DNA from: Chloroflexota bacterium
Lineage (GTDB): Bacteria > Chloroflexota > Anaerolineae > Anaerolineales > Anaerolineaceae
Length of the DNA stretch: 64,000 nucleotides
Direction: 5' to 3'
NCBI GenBank assembly: GCA_021372725.1
Contig: JAJFTV010000093.1
Location: forward strand, 1 to 64,000
Both the position numbers and the translations under genes were made by a program. Below the pieces are notes generated by a model that saw nothing but the letters and a program-made list of their open reading frames with translations, searched no databases and had not been told where the DNA came from. This document shows positions 63,829 through 64,000 of this stretch, one piece after another. The first letter of the stretch is position 1. Each line of letters opens with the position of its first letter.

Positions 63829-64000
63829 ATATTACTCCTTGAATGGAAATTTACTACACTGCCTCTTTACTAATGAAGAGAGCTATTCATGAATTATACC
63901 ATTACGGCCACCCGGACAATACTGTCAAACATCCTGAGGGTCACATTAGAAAAAGCATGGTGATCACCTGGAATGTTGGATGGTAAACCTGCACAAATAC

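Overview
This window looks like a chromosomal segment from an anaerobic member of the Chloroflexota, most likely class Anaerolineae. This is inferred from gene content and protein style, not from a database search. The pointers are proline/threonine-rich linkers in several envelope proteins, a mevalonate-type decarboxylase, a RodZ-like HTH membrane protein with TPTP-type tails, many Ser/Thr-kinase and FHA signalling genes, and FemAB-type transferases. Base composition is moderate (near 45-50 % GC by eye) and coding density is high. I see no prophage, IS element, CRISPR array or integron, so this is mostly core chromosome with a few decayed or unusual spots.

Layout. 1-3700 (minus): the 5' part of atpA with an unusual insertion, a remnant of an M42 peptidase, and methylmalonyl-CoA epimerase plus the B12-domain-less mutase large subunit. 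4027-9221 (plus): ribosomal protein L9, a RodZ-like protein with two HTH domains, RimO carrying an in-frame 15-bp tandem repeat, and a GT-C-like membrane protein. 9222-16563: an orphan patch bracketed by a 12-bp inverted repeat, a TPR membrane protein, RsmI, a BtpA/FGGY-kinase pair, tRNA-Glu(UUC), and a Ser/Thr kinase with a TolB-like propeller. 16660-23059 (minus): an envelope polysaccharide operon (GT2, sugar-1-P transferase, CapD-like dehydratase, two tandem FemAB paralogs). 23346-31481: small-molecule and maintenance genes (RidA, DppA-like, hydrolase, M23 lipoprotein, dCTP deaminase, exonuclease III, GltD-like protein, c-type cytochrome lipoprotein, aldo/keto reductase). 31562-37919: decayed MntA/HepT remnant, CopB-type ATPase, (di)phosphomevalonate decarboxylase, RseP, HEAT protein, acylphosphatase. 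37931-46022 (minus): pth-mfd-uvrB with overlapping ends, and tgt plus a lipoprotein. 46358-51823: a large SBP-PAS-GAF-HD-GYP receptor and RecJ. 51897-57619: a leaderless GT2 gene divergent from a tightly coupled AAA ATPase/GDPD/GH3-like operon. 57646-62441: a signalling cluster (Ser/Thr kinase, FHA-winged helix regulator, CpXC protein, histidine kinase). 62500-63828: a class III aminotransferase.

Functional picture. The cell appears to use the methylmalonyl-CoA branch, makes isoprenoids by a mevalonate-type route, elaborates its wall and capsule, and senses its surroundings through exported receptors coupled to phosphorylation and cyclic-di-GMP. A recurring regulatory feature is a TATAAT box placed 6-8 bases before the start codon without a Shine-Dalgarno sequence. 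At least four genes show this, which predicts leaderless mRNAs. The best candidates for something undescribed are the rimO minisatellite, the AAA/GDPD/catalytically altered GH3 unit, and the divergent kinase/FHA-winged-helix pair.
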